A DNA stretch of 64,000 nucleotides from Streptomyces lincolnensis. GTDB taxonomy: Bacteria > Actinomycetota > Actinomycetes > Streptomycetales > Streptomycetaceae. Positions within the stretch are counted from its first letter, which is position 1. Each line of letters begins with the position of its first letter. A program made the translations under genes and the position numbers. Below the pieces are notes generated by a model. The model was not told where the DNA came from and made no database searches. It was given only the letters and a program-made list of their open reading frames with translations. The DNA is taken from NCBI RefSeq assembly GCF_001685355.1, contig NZ_CP016438.1, positions 992,001-1,056,000 of the forward strand. Direction: 5' to 3'. Below are positions 9,560 to 18,585 of the stretch, one piece after another.

Positions 9560-11298
9560 GCCCGTCCCTTCGCTTCGGCGGCGTCGCCCAGTTCCTCGGG
9601 CGGCACGATCAGCAGCCGCCGGCCGTCCGACGCCGCGACCCGCCGTCCGTCCGGGGAGACGGCCAGAGGGTGCGGGGAGACATGGGTGGTACGGCCGTCC
9701 CGCACCAGCGCGTGGGAGCCGTCGGGGTGTTCCAGGACCAGCAGCCGCCCGTGCCGGGCCGAGCCGACCGGCCGGACTCCCGGCACCGTGTGGAAGCCGA
9801 CGCGTACGGCCAGCTCGGCGTCGAACGAGACGCCGTGGCCCTCCGCGTCGACGATCGCCGTCAGCTCCTCGCCCGGCAGGACGCCGGTGACCGGCGCCAC
9901 GGGCTGGGCGACCTGAAGGAGCTGACCTTCCGTCAGATCCCAGCGGTGTACCCGGTGTTCACCGACGACGAGGGCGAAGTCCCGTACCCGGGTGAGCGAC
10001 AGAAGCACGGCCTCCAGACTCCGCTCCTCGGCGCGGCGGCCCTCCCCGATGTCGGTGAGCGTCCCGTCGAGGCCGCCCACCAGCAGCCTCCCGCCCTCGG
10101 CCGCCAGCACCTGGACACCGGCCGGATGCGCCGCCACCCGGTGCGGCGGCGTCTGGCCGAGGGACAGGGACCACACGGCCCCGGCCCATGTGCCGACGTA
10201 CAGGACGTCCCCGTCGAAGGACAGGGCGCCCGGGACGTTGAACCGTGCGCCCTCGGGGGCGGGAACGTCCCAGACCCGGATCTCGCCGTCCGGTGCCGCC
10301 AGGAGGACCCGGCCCGACCAGTCGGCGACGGCCAGGCAGGTGTGGCCGTGGGCCCACAGCCGGGGGCGTTCCCTGAGGTCGGCCGTGCCGGCGGTCCGGT
10401 GTGCCGCCGTGTGGACCGTGAGGGTGTGTCCGTCGAGCACGGCCAGGGCCTGGCCGTCGGGGAAGAAGACCGGGCGGCCGCGCGCGGCGAGGGTCGGCCG
10501 GCCGCTGCCCGCCAGGTCCGGCTGACGTTCCGGCGCCCGTATCCGGAAGGGCGCCGTGGTGGCCGGTTCGCACCCGGGCGCGGTCGCGTCGAGCCGTACC
10601 TCGCTCGCCGCCGACGCGAACGCGAGGTCCTCGAAGACGGCCGTGCCCCCGGTGAACGGCACGGTGAGCGTGCCGGTCAGCCCGGCGTCCGGCGGCTGGG
10701 CGGAGAGGGTGACGGTGCCCCCGGCCGAGCCCACGGGTGTGCCCTGCGGGGCCGAGCCGGTCACCCGCAGGGGCGGCAGCGTGTGGCCGACGACCGCGTC
10801 GGCCGGTGGTGTCTCGAAGCGGAGCACGGGGCGTGCCGCGGAGGTCCGCAGGCGCAGGGCACCGCGCACCTCGTCGATCCAGCGCGGCCGCGTCATCGGG
10901 ATCCAGTTGATCCGGTTCGCGACGTAGGGGACCTTCTCGGCGGCCGCGGGCTCCATCAGCAGCGGGATGAAGCCGCCGCTCTCCGTCAGCGGAAGCTTGA
11001 GCGCCTCGTGCAGTTCCCACTGGCAGACGTCCTTCTCGAAGTACCTCTTCGAGTACAGCGCCACGAAGTGACGGCTGCCGCGCAGCGCCTCCTCCAGGTA
11101 GATCTGCCAGTCCGCGCCGACGGGGGTGCCGGTGCGGGACACGTCGAGGTACACCCGCGGTGTCGTGCCGGCGGCGGTCACGCATTCGAGCAGCGCGTCC
11201 TGGAGGTCCTTGGCCTGGATGTAGTCCTCGCGGGCGTAGCTGATGAACACGTCCCACTGGTGATCCGCGGGCGGTGCCGCCTGTCCGTGCGGGTTCAT
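9556..11298 (-). CDS. TIR domain protein with Ig-like domain and beta-propeller
   Basis: A 580-residue protein with a TIR domain at residues 14-150. DVFISYAREDYIQAKDLQDA forms the first strand and loop, RVYLDVSRTG the second strand, and CQWELHEAL holds the expected NADase glutamate (Glu95). A beta-sandwich of about 100 residues follows (around 162-265). The rest is a WD40/PQQ-like beta-propeller with repeats such as GEIRVWDVPAPEG, DVLYVGTWAGAVWSL and HRVHRWDL. TIR domains in bacterial immunity commonly cleave or cyclise NAD+, and propellers recognise ligands or proteins. ATGA overlaps link it to genes on both sides, placing it in the Hsp70/TPR operon. Activity is inferred, not shown. Confidence 0.87.
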   Translation of the reverse strand: MNPHGQAAPPADHQWDVFISYAREDYIQAKDLQDALLECVTAAGTTPRVYLDVSRTGTPVGADWQIYLEEALRGSRHFVALYSKRYFEKDVCQWELHEALKLPLTESGGFIPLLMEPAAAEKVPYVANRINWIPMTRPRWIDEVRGALRLRTSAARPVLRFETPPADAVVGHTLPPLRVTGSAPQGTPVGSAGGTVTLSAQPPDAGLTGTLTVPFTGGTAVFEDLAFASAASEVRLDATAPGCEPATTAPFRIRAPERQPDLAGSGRPTLAARGRPVFFPDGQALAVLDGHTLTVHTAAHRTAGTADLRERPRLWAHGHTCLAVADWSGRVLLAAPDGEIRVWDVPAPEGARFNVPGALSFDGDVLYVGTWAGAVWSLSLGQTPPHRVAAHPAGVQVLAAEGGRLLVGGLDGTLTDIGEGRRAEERSLEAVLLSLTRVRDFALVVGEHRVHRWDLTEGQLLQVAQPVAPVTGVLPGEELTAIVDAEGHGVSFDAELAVRVGFHTVPGVRPVGSARHGRLLVLEHPDGSHALVRDGRTTHVSPHPLAVSPDGRRVAASDGRRLLIVPPEELGDAAEAKGRA

Positions 11299-13178
11299 CG
11301 CAGCGTCCCGGAGATCGCGCCGATCAGGTCGTCGAGCAGTTTCCGGTCCCGCTCCTCCAGCGTCTTCCTGCCGCCGTTCCGCAGTGCCGTCGCCTGTTGG
11401 AGGATGCCGGTGAGTTCGGCCCGTACCCGGTACGGATCCGGGCGCGTCGACCGGGAGTACGAGGAGGTCTGTTCCTCGGCCAGCCGGTTGAAGCGCTGCA
11501 CTAGGGCGGACACCTTCAGGGAGGCCGTCACCCGGTCGACCTCGCTCCGGCGGGCGGAGACGACGTTGGCCAGTTCGTCGAGCTGGCGGCGCACGGAGGT
11601 CGTCTGCCCGGAACGTTTTCCGGCGGTCCTGATCTCCTTGGTCAGCGCGTCCAGGGAGGCGGCCAGGCCGGTCGCCTCCTGGTCGGTCCGGATGCCGCCC
11701 TGGACCGTGGACATGACGCGTTCGTACTTCTCGAACAGAGCGCCCACGACCGTCGCCTCGTCGATCTCCGTGAGCCGGTCGCCGATCGCCTTCCCGAGTT
11801 CCTCGACGACCTGCGTTCCGGCTTCGGTGCGGGCGGCCCGGCGCAGTTCGGGGAGTCTGCGCTGGAGCAGGCCGAGGCGGGTCCCCAGCAGGCTCAGGGC
11901 GTTGACGGAGGCTCCGCCTCGCACGGTCTCCATGGCCTTGACGTACTCCTCCACCACGGGGTTGATGACCAGGGCCTCCTGCCAGCCCCGGATCGCCGTC
12001 AGCAGTTCCCGGCCCTGGGTGATGGTGGGGTCCCGCTGGGCGATCTCGGCGCAGGCCGCGGCCCGGTCCGGGTGGCGGCCGATCCGCAGGAGGCAGAGGG
12101 CGTACGCGAAGTTCAGCCAGGGGAAGCCGGGGACCAGCGCCAGCTGCCGGGCGAGCAGGTTCTCCGCCTGTTCGACGCGGCCGGTGTTCATCAGGAGCAT
12201 GGCCTGCTGGGTGTCGGGCTCGGCGATCAGCGCGTACAGGTCGTTCAGGCGCTCGGAGGGCAGCTGGGGCACCGGCGTCTCGTGCGGGCGGACGATCAGC
12301 AGGCCGATGAAGGCGTCGAGGTCCTCGAGTACGACGGCCCTGGGCCGGCCGGGTTCGACACCGGCCAGCATCGAACGGGCCTGGTACAGGGCCCCCTGCT
12401 TGAGCGCCTCGACGACCGGCCGGACGGCCGGGGCCAGCAGGGCCAGGCGCAGCCGGCGCGCCAGCGCGGCGACCTGCTCCCGGTCTCCGTCCGCCTCCGC
12501 GGCACCGCGCTCGGCGGTGGCGAGGGCCTTGTCCAGGTCGCCGTCGCGCGCCTGGCCGAGGGCGAGGAGATAGGAGAGGGTGCCCTCCTCCGGCGCCAGT
12601 TCCAGAAATGTCTCCAGCCGGGCGAACGCCCTGCGCGGATTGGCCTTCACGACGGTGGCGTAGGCGGTGATCTCCCCCGGTGTCAGACGGCGGCGCAGTT
12701 CGCGGCGCAGTTGTCCGACCCGGTCGCGCAGGCCTGGTTCGAGTTGCTCGTCGCGCAGGGGGCGCAGGATCCGCAGGGCTTCCTCGTGCTCCTCGTCGTC
12801 CAGGTGGAACATGCAGTACGCGCGCAGGTACCGGGCTTCGTGGTGGTCCGGGTACTGCTCCAGGTACTCCTCCAGGAGTTCCCGGGCGAGGCCGTACTTC
12901 TCTTCCCCGACATTGGCGCGGGCGTCCTCCAGGAGGTCCTCGAAGCCGTTGCCGAGGTCCAGCGACATCTCGACCAGCGAGTCGGTGAGCGGGGCGAGCA
13001 GCAGTTCGGTGCGGGAGGCGACCTGCGCGGCGGCCGCCTGCGCGAGTTCCTCCAGCCGTCGGTCGTGCTCCGCGAAGCCCGAGGGCACGGTGACCTCGGC
13101 CAGTTCGAAGGCGGGGGTCTGCAACGCCCGGACCGGGCGGATCTCCTGGAAACTGTGGTCACGGCCGGTGCCGGTCAC
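11295..13178 (-). CDS. TPR / coiled-coil protein
   Basis: A 627-residue soluble helical protein. An N-terminal segment with coiled-coil character (residues 35-75) is followed by TPR-like pairs such as YGLARELLEEYLEQYPDHHEARYL and QAENLLARQLALVPGFPWLNFAYALCLL. The C-terminal third is charged and helical (RRQLDELANVVSARRSEVDRV). GTG at 13178 has GGAAGGGG about 8 bases upstream; a further in-frame GTG at 13268 would overlap the preceding gene and lacks a site. The stop overlaps the TIR gene start (ATGA). Probably a scaffold for the TIR or Hsp70 proteins; no family name can be assigned with confidence. Confidence 0.75.
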   Translation of the reverse strand: MTGTGRDHSFQEIRPVRALQTPAFELAEVTVPSGFAEHDRRLEELAQAAAAQVASRTELLLAPLTDSLVEMSLDLGNGFEDLLEDARANVGEEKYGLARELLEEYLEQYPDHHEARYLRAYCMFHLDDEEHEEALRILRPLRDEQLEPGLRDRVGQLRRELRRRLTPGEITAYATVVKANPRRAFARLETFLELAPEEGTLSYLLALGQARDGDLDKALATAERGAAEADGDREQVAALARRLRLALLAPAVRPVVEALKQGALYQARSMLAGVEPGRPRAVVLEDLDAFIGLLIVRPHETPVPQLPSERLNDLYALIAEPDTQQAMLLMNTGRVEQAENLLARQLALVPGFPWLNFAYALCLLRIGRHPDRAAACAEIAQRDPTITQGRELLTAIRGWQEALVINPVVEEYVKAMETVRGGASVNALSLLGTRLGLLQRRLPELRRAARTEAGTQVVEELGKAIGDRLTEIDEATVVGALFEKYERVMSTVQGGIRTDQEATGLAASLDALTKEIRTAGKRSGQTTSVRRQLDELANVVSARRSEVDRVTASLKVSALVQRFNRLAEEQTSSYSRSTRPDPYRVRAELTGILQQATALRNGGRKTLEERDRKLLDDLIGAISGTLR

Positions 13179-13233
13179 GGGTGCCCCTTCCGGGTGGCAA
13201 GGCGACTGCGCGAGGTGGAGGGTCAGGGGTGTC

Positions 13234-13521
13234 TCACTCAGGCGGGACGCCAGGTTCGGGTACGGCACCGAGAGCGTGCTCGGCCAGTTGTCGGCACAGC
13301 AGGTACTCGGACTCCTGGTCCACCTGCGCCATCAGCAGCAACACCCGGGAGAGCGAGGCCTGTTCGAAGAGCTGGTCCTCGTCCGGGGCGGGCCGGTGCC
13401 GGATCGGCGGCAGCCGGTCGAGCAGTGCGGCCTCGTCAGCGGTGCGATGCCTGCGGGGCAGCAGTGCGGTCACGCGGCGGACCGCCGTCCGGGGCCGCGG
13501 GCTAGGCGGATTGCTGGTCAT
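13234..13521 (-). CDS. Small 95-residue orphan protein in the island operon
   Basis: A 95-residue protein with a basic, proline-rich first 30 residues and an acidic helical segment (DEDQLFEQASLSRVLLLMAQV) that continues as ESEYLLCRQLAEHAL. ATG at 13521 has a strong GAGGAG site 4-5 bases upstream and lies inside the end of the preceding gene, overlapping it by 20 bases. The strong site and conserved spacing argue it is translated. I recognise no family. Its position between two TPR genes suggests an adaptor or helical partner, which is inference. Confidence 0.6.
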   Translation of the reverse strand: MTSNPPSPRPRTAVRRVTALLPRRHRTADEAALLDRLPPIRHRPAPDEDQLFEQASLSRVLLLMAQVDQESEYLLCRQLAEHALGAVPEPGVPPE

Positions 13522-15052
13522 CGGTCTCCTCGGGCAACAGCGTCTGTGCGGTACTGGTGACGAGCCGCAGCTCCGCCTCGTGCAGGACCCCGGCACCCTC
13601 GGCCGCCGCCTCGGTGGCCCGGTCGAGTTCGTCCAGCAGCCCGCGCAGTGCCTGCTTGGCGGGGGCGTCGTCGGCGAGGTCGCGGATCCTCGGGTAGACG
13701 ATGAGTTCGATGCGGCGGCGCAGCGCCTCCGAACGGCGCCGCTGGTCCTCCAGCGGGGCCCGCTGGTGCGGGACGGCGTCCTCGGGCAGCTCCCCCGGGT
13801 CGCCGAAGGGGGTGAACCTGGCCTTGAGGCGCCGGAAATGGATCCGGTCCTCCTCGGAGCGTCCGGGGTCGTCGAGGAACTCCCCGATCAGAGCGAGATA
13901 GCGCGAGATGGCGTCTCCCTCGCCGCCGAGGGCCCGCTCGCGTTCCATCAGGTCCACGACTTCGGGAAGGCCGACGCCCTTGGCGAGAGCGACGCCCCGG
14001 TCGAGGACGGCGAGGGCCTTCTCGCGCTCCGGCTGGTTCAGGGCGAAGTGGTAGCGGACCAGTCCCTCGACGAGGTCGGCGTCGCCGAGTTCGGGGTCGG
14101 CCTCGCGCAGCGCGCCCGCACGGCGCTCCAGCTCCTGGAAGTCGACGGGTGAGGGAGCCCCGGACAGTGCGGGCCTGGCCAGCCACTCCCGCAGCAGGAC
14201 GAGCAGCCTGAGCACCGCGATACCGGTCCCCAGGTCGCCGCGGCGGTCGTCCTCCGCCGGGAGCGCGGCCGCCTGCTCGGCCAGCCGGTCGAGCCGCTCG
14301 CCCAGCCGGTCCGGGTCGCCGTCCTGCCAGTCGCAGACGAGGATTCCCGCCTCGGCCTCGACCATGGGCAGTCCCTGTTCGTCCGCCCGCTTCCGGGCGG
14401 CCCCGAACGCCTCCCGGGCCTCGTCGGTCCGCCCGTCGAACACGGCCTGGACGCCCTTGACCAGCTGGAGGTCGTTCACCTCCGGCGGGATGCGGTCGGT
14501 GAGCTCGCCGAGTTCGCGGACCCGGTCGAAGTGGTGCAGCGCGCCGTCGGTCTCCCGCCGCCGCCAGTGGCCGACGGCCAGGTGGAGGTGGGAGACGGCG
14601 GCGATCCGGCGGCTGTCCGGACGGGGGTCCAGCAGGGTGCGGTGTTCGGCGTACAGATCGGTGACACGGGCGTGGTTCTCCAGCCGTGCCTGCACCCAGA
14701 GTTCGAGGTAGGCGGTGTGCTCGGTGCGGCCCTGGGCGGCGATCAGTTCGTCGAGGACGGTCGCGGAGGCGCCGTAGCGGCTCGGGTCGTAGGTCCCGAG
14801 CATCGCGCGGACGTGGGCCTGGGCGAAGCGGATCCGGTCCAGTGCCCGCCCCCGCGGCCCGGCGTTGACCGCGTCCCCGAGCAGCCGGTCGGCCCGCTCC
14901 AGTTCATCGCGGTCGTCGCTGTCGAGCAGGGCCAGGGACTGTTCGTACGGCTCCCGCCAGCGGTGGGGCAGGACGACGAGGAAGTACCCGGCGCTGGCCA
15001 CGGTCCACAGGAGCAGCAACGGCAGGAGGACCGCCAGCAGAATCGTGTTCAC
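13502..15052 (-). CDS. Membrane-anchored TPR-like protein
   Basis: A 516-residue protein with one N-terminal signal-anchor (residues 3-29, ILLAVLLPLLLLWTVASAGYFLVV) and a long soluble helical region built from TPR-like repeats (SLALLDSDDRDELERADRLL, GHWRRRETDGALHHFDRV, LVEGLVRYHFALNQPEREKA). The C-terminus contains a helical bundle ending in LLPEETDD. GTG at 15052 overlaps the preceding stop as GTGA, so it is coupled. It is the only clearly membrane-tethered member of the Hsp70/TIR operon and could anchor the complex to the membrane; that role is inferred. Confidence 0.77.
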   Translation of the reverse strand: MNTILLAVLLPLLLLWTVASAGYFLVVLPHRWREPYEQSLALLDSDDRDELERADRLLGDAVNAGPRGRALDRIRFAQAHVRAMLGTYDPSRYGASATVLDELIAAQGRTEHTAYLELWVQARLENHARVTDLYAEHRTLLDPRPDSRRIAAVSHLHLAVGHWRRRETDGALHHFDRVRELGELTDRIPPEVNDLQLVKGVQAVFDGRTDEAREAFGAARKRADEQGLPMVEAEAGILVCDWQDGDPDRLGERLDRLAEQAAALPAEDDRRGDLGTGIAVLRLLVLLREWLARPALSGAPSPVDFQELERRAGALREADPELGDADLVEGLVRYHFALNQPEREKALAVLDRGVALAKGVGLPEVVDLMERERALGGEGDAISRYLALIGEFLDDPGRSEEDRIHFRRLKARFTPFGDPGELPEDAVPHQRAPLEDQRRRSEALRRRIELIVYPRIRDLADDAPAKQALRGLLDELDRATEAAAEGAGVLHEAELRLVTSTAQTLLPEETDDQQSA

Positions 15053-16569
15053 GCACCCGTCTCCCGGTTCCGTTTCTCCAGCAGCGTCCGGTCGAAGTCC
15101 GCGAGCCGCATGCCGTGTTCGTGAATCTCGCGCGGACCCATCTGGCCGTTCTCCCTGACCCGGCGCAGTCCCTTGCGGACCTCTTCGGCGACCTGGGCGG
15201 CCGAGTCGTCGCGGTCGAGGAGCAGGAAGGTGTCGGCGTAGTCGAGCATGAGGTCGAAGCGCCACCACATCAGCCGCTTCGTGCCATCGGGCAGCAGCTC
15301 GTTCAGCCAGTGGTGGACGAACCTGTTCGCCTCTTCGAAGCGGCCCAGGGCGATGAGACAGCGGGCCATCTCATGGGCCTTGTCGCCGCGTGCGCCCGGG
15401 GGCAGCCGGTCGAACGCGGTGTGGGCCGTGGTGTGGAGCCGTTCGGTGAAGGAGCCGTGGGTGGCGTCGGCCAGACGCCCCAGCACGGCGGACCACAGGC
15501 CCGCGATGCTCGACAGCTGTTCCGCGTATGCCTCGGGGCGCCCCGGGTCGGCCTGGACGGCCCGCTCCAGCAGCGACAGCGCCTCCAGCGGCTCGCGCAG
15601 GTCCGCGCGGGCGATCTCGGCCGCGAGGAGTACGAGGTCGTAGTCCGGCCTGTCGACCAGCGCGGCGTGGGCGAGCGCGACGGCCCGGCGCGGCTCGCCC
15701 CTGGCCCGCAGCGACCGTACGGCCGTCTTCGGGTCCATGGCGCGTCGCGCCTCGTCCAGGGCGTCGGCGAGGCGCAGCGGGTCGGTGGCCCGCTGGTGCG
15801 AGGGCCGGGGGCCGGTGAGGTCGCGCAGCAGTTCCCGGACCGTCCTGACCGGCTCCACCTTCCGCATCCACGACGGCAGCCGGCCGTCGCGCCGCTGGTC
15901 GTCGAAGACGGCGCCGCAGGCGGCGCGCCGGAAGAGGCGCGCGGTGTCGTCGTCGGGCAGGGTCTCGAAGATCTGCCGGGCCACGACGCCCAGGGCGTGC
16001 AGACCGGGCGCGCGATCGCCGGGCGGCAGCCCGCGCACCGCCTCCGGCGTCAGATGCGCCAGCCGTTCCGGTGCGTCGAAGACCTCGCCGAGGGACGGCG
16101 GGCCCCACCCCGGCAGGGGCAGCAGCAGCGGGCGGTGTCCGGCCAGCACCACGTCGGCGGGCAGGGCCACCAGGTCGGGTCCGATCGCCTCGCGCCAGCC
16201 GGGGAAGGCGCGCAGGACGTCGGCCACGGCTTCGGCCCGGTCCACCGGCGCGTCCTCGGCGACGGCGTCGGCGAGGCTGCGCCGCGCGTCGCTCTCGTAG
16301 CACACGACCTGGAACCAGCGGCCCGCGAACTGCCGCTGGTCGCCCCGCTCTCCGGGCACCACGGGGACCAGGTCGGGGCGGCGCGGGCGGTCCTGCCAGG
16401 CCGCCAGTTCGACGCGCTGCTGCCCGCTGATCTCCTCGACCGGGACGAGCCGGTACCAGCGGCGCCGGCGCGGCGCGCGGTAGAGCGAGCCCCACCAGCC
16501 GACCCCGGCGTACTCGGCGTCCAGCTCTTCCTCGACGGCCTTCGTGCAGTCACCGTCGGCTGTCGTCAT
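15049..16569 (-). CDS. TPR-like protein of the Hsp70 island
   Basis: A 506-residue soluble protein. A Trp/Arg-rich N-terminal domain (GWWGSLYRAPRRRRWYRLVPVEE) is followed by a middle domain of unknown type. The C-terminal half is TPR-like, with the pairs VRSLRARGEPRRAVALAHAA, LLAAEIARADLREPLEALSL and CLIALGRFEEANRFVHHWLN. ATG at 16569 has GAGGA about 6 bases upstream and overlaps the end of the Hsp70 gene by 20 bases. TPR proteins are the usual partners of Hsp70 C-terminal tails, so it may act as a client-recognition or tethering factor. No precise family is recognised. Confidence 0.75.
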   Translation of the reverse strand: MTTADGDCTKAVEEELDAEYAGVGWWGSLYRAPRRRRWYRLVPVEEISGQQRVELAAWQDRPRRPDLVPVVPGERGDQRQFAGRWFQVVCYESDARRSLADAVAEDAPVDRAEAVADVLRAFPGWREAIGPDLVALPADVVLAGHRPLLLPLPGWGPPSLGEVFDAPERLAHLTPEAVRGLPPGDRAPGLHALGVVARQIFETLPDDDTARLFRRAACGAVFDDQRRDGRLPSWMRKVEPVRTVRELLRDLTGPRPSHQRATDPLRLADALDEARRAMDPKTAVRSLRARGEPRRAVALAHAALVDRPDYDLVLLAAEIARADLREPLEALSLLERAVQADPGRPEAYAEQLSSIAGLWSAVLGRLADATHGSFTERLHTTAHTAFDRLPPGARGDKAHEMARCLIALGRFEEANRFVHHWLNELLPDGTKRLMWWRFDLMLDYADTFLLLDRDDSAAQVAEEVRKGLRRVRENGQMGPREIHEHGMRLADFDRTLLEKRNRETGA

Positions 16570-18568
16570 ATGCGTCCTCGAGCAGGTCGGCGAGTTCGTC
16601 CAGCGTGTCCTCGTCCGCTTCGGCGCGCACGGCGTCCATGAAGGCGCGCAGCGCGTCGCCGAGAGGCGCCGGCGCGTCTCCGTTCCGGGCCGCCCGCAGC
16701 GCCTTCTTGACCATGCGCCGGTACTCCGCCGGGACCTCGGCGGGGTCGATCTCGGGCGAGGCGGGCGCGGGGACGGTGACCGCGGCCGGGGCCGGCACCG
16801 GCGCCGGAATCGGGTCCGGGACCGATACCGGGTCGGGGATCGTCACGGGGTCCGGGATCGAGGCCGTTTCGGGCATCGGCGTCACGGGTTCGGGGACGGT
16901 GAACCGCTCTGCGGGAGCAGCGGACCGGACCGTGTCGACGCGCCCTTCGGTCTCGAACAGTCCCAGCAATGCCGCACGCCTCTGGGCCAGTTCGTCGACC
17001 TTGCCGATCGTGGTGCTCTGGTCGAAGGTGGCCTGGTACTCCCGCCCGGTGTTGGTGTGGGTCACCTGCACACCGAGCAGCCCGTTCACGTCGAGCGAGA
17101 ACTCGACCTCGAACCGGTGGTAGCCGCCCGGCCGGGGCTCGATGTCGTCGAGGTGGATCGTGCCGATCAGGGTGTTCTCGAAGATGTACTTGTCCTCGCC
17201 CTGGTAGATGGCCGCCTCGATGCGGTCGGCCTGATCGGGGTTGGTGTACGTCTGCACCTTGCGGGCGGGGATCTTGGTGCCCCGCTCGATCAACGGGTTG
17301 AACAGCCCCTGCTGGACGCCGACTCCGAGGGTGTGCTCGGTGATCAGCGTGACGGTGTAGTCCTGTTCGTCCGCGGAGCGCTCGGCGGTCGGCCGGGTCG
17401 CCAGGTCGAAGGCGGGCGACGCCTCGAACCGGTTGGCCACGATGGCCGCGCCCCGGGCGACCAGGGTGTCGGGGTTGGCGTCGCCGCGCACGAAACCCTC
17501 GTCCTGGTCGAAGTGGTCGAGGAGCATCTGCCTGACCTGCGGGATACGGGTGGAACCGCCCACCAGGAGCACCGCGTTGACGTCCTCGGGTGCCACGCCC
17601 TTGGCTTCCTTGGCGAACCTCAGGGCCTCGTCGACCTGGTGCAGGGACCGGTCGAGGATCGGCCGGATCAGGCCCTCGAAACCGGCCCGGTCCAGTTCCA
17701 GGGTGGGGAGTCCGTCGCCGATGTCGACGGTCGTCGTGCCCCGCAGGGACAGTTCACGCTTGGCGGCCTCCGCCGCGGCCTTGAGCCGCAGCCGGTCGAA
17801 GCCCGCGGGCAGTGCCTCGCCCAGTTCGCGGACGATCCACGCGGCGACCGCGTCGTCGAAGTCGCCGCCGCCCAGCCGCTGGTCGCCCGCGGTCGCGATG
17901 ACCTCGATCTCGTCGTCACGGGTCTCGATGATCGACACGTCGAACGTGCCGCCGCCCAGGTCGAAGACCAGATAGATCTGCCGTTCGGACTCGGCCCGGT
18001 CGACACCGTAGGCGATGGCGGCGGCGGTGGGCTCCGGGATGAGCTGGCGCGGATAGAGCCCGGCCAGCAGCGCCGCCTCCTCGGTGGCCTTCTTCTGCCG
18101 CTCCATGAAGTAGGCGGGCACGGTGACCACGGCGTCGTGGATCTCACCGCCCAGCGACTGCTCGGCGATCCGCTTCATTTTCATCAGCACCAGAGCGCTG
18201 ATCTCCTGCGGGCGCAGCCACTCGTCGCCGAGCCTGGCGCGCACCGGGTCGTCCTCCACGTACCGGCCCCGCGCGCCGAAGTGGTCGAGCAGTTCCGGGG
18301 TGAACACCGCTCCCATCTCCCGCTTGATCTCCACCAGCGTGTCGGCCGCCGCGGTGCCGTCGCCGATGGCGTCCTTGGCGTCGTGGCCGACCGTGAGCGT
18401 GCCGGTGGCGGCGAGGCGGATGACCGACGGCATGGCGACGGCGGCCGCGCCCTCGCGGGCCGGGTCGGCGAGGATCTTCGGGGCGAAGTCCTCGGGGTCG
18501 TAGGCGGACACGGCCGAGTAGGTGGTGCCGAGGTCGATGCCGACGACCCGGTGCAACTCGTCTTCCAT
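16550..18568 (-). CDS. Hsp70 family protein (DnaK-like)
   Basis: A 672-residue Hsp70. The ATPase domain is intact: GIDLGTTYSAV near residue 10, the DLGGGTFDVSII phosphate-2 loop and the LVGGSTRIPQV adenosine motif. A beta-type substrate-binding domain follows (HTLGVGVQQGLFNPLIERGT). Instead of a normal helical lid there is a proline-rich linker with PDPV repeats (around residues 545-600) and an acidic C-terminal helix, DTLDELADLLEDAYDD. ATG at 18568 has GAAGGA 6 bases upstream; a GTG at 18589 overlapping the J-gene stop is less likely. This is not the housekeeping dnaK: grpE, dnaJ and hspR are absent, and I see no HAIR or CIRCE element. It probably serves its operon partners. Confidence 0.9.
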   Translation of the reverse strand: MEDELHRVVGIDLGTTYSAVSAYDPEDFAPKILADPAREGAAAVAMPSVIRLAATGTLTVGHDAKDAIGDGTAAADTLVEIKREMGAVFTPELLDHFGARGRYVEDDPVRARLGDEWLRPQEISALVLMKMKRIAEQSLGGEIHDAVVTVPAYFMERQKKATEEAALLAGLYPRQLIPEPTAAAIAYGVDRAESERQIYLVFDLGGGTFDVSIIETRDDEIEVIATAGDQRLGGGDFDDAVAAWIVRELGEALPAGFDRLRLKAAAEAAKRELSLRGTTTVDIGDGLPTLELDRAGFEGLIRPILDRSLHQVDEALRFAKEAKGVAPEDVNAVLLVGGSTRIPQVRQMLLDHFDQDEGFVRGDANPDTLVARGAAIVANRFEASPAFDLATRPTAERSADEQDYTVTLITEHTLGVGVQQGLFNPLIERGTKIPARKVQTYTNPDQADRIEAAIYQGEDKYIFENTLIGTIHLDDIEPRPGGYHRFEVEFSLDVNGLLGVQVTHTNTGREYQATFDQSTTIGKVDELAQRRAALLGLFETEGRVDTVRSAAPAERFTVPEPVTPMPETASIPDPVTIPDPVSVPDPIPAPVPAPAAVTVPAPASPEIDPAEVPAEYRRMVKKALRAARNGDAPAPLGDALRAFMDAVRAEADEDTLDELADLLEDAYDDSRR

Positions 18569-18585
18569 GGAAGGTCCTTCGGAGT

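Noticed and set aside
9553..12573. Very long plus-strand open frame opposite the TIR and TPR genes
   Set aside because: It is antisense to genes with clear domains, has Gly/Arg/Asp-rich composition typical of GC-rich shadow frames, and shows no recognisable domain.
16760..16900. Tandem DNA repeats as a possible repeat element
   Set aside because: They encode the PDPV repeats of the Hsp70 linker and are explained by the protein.
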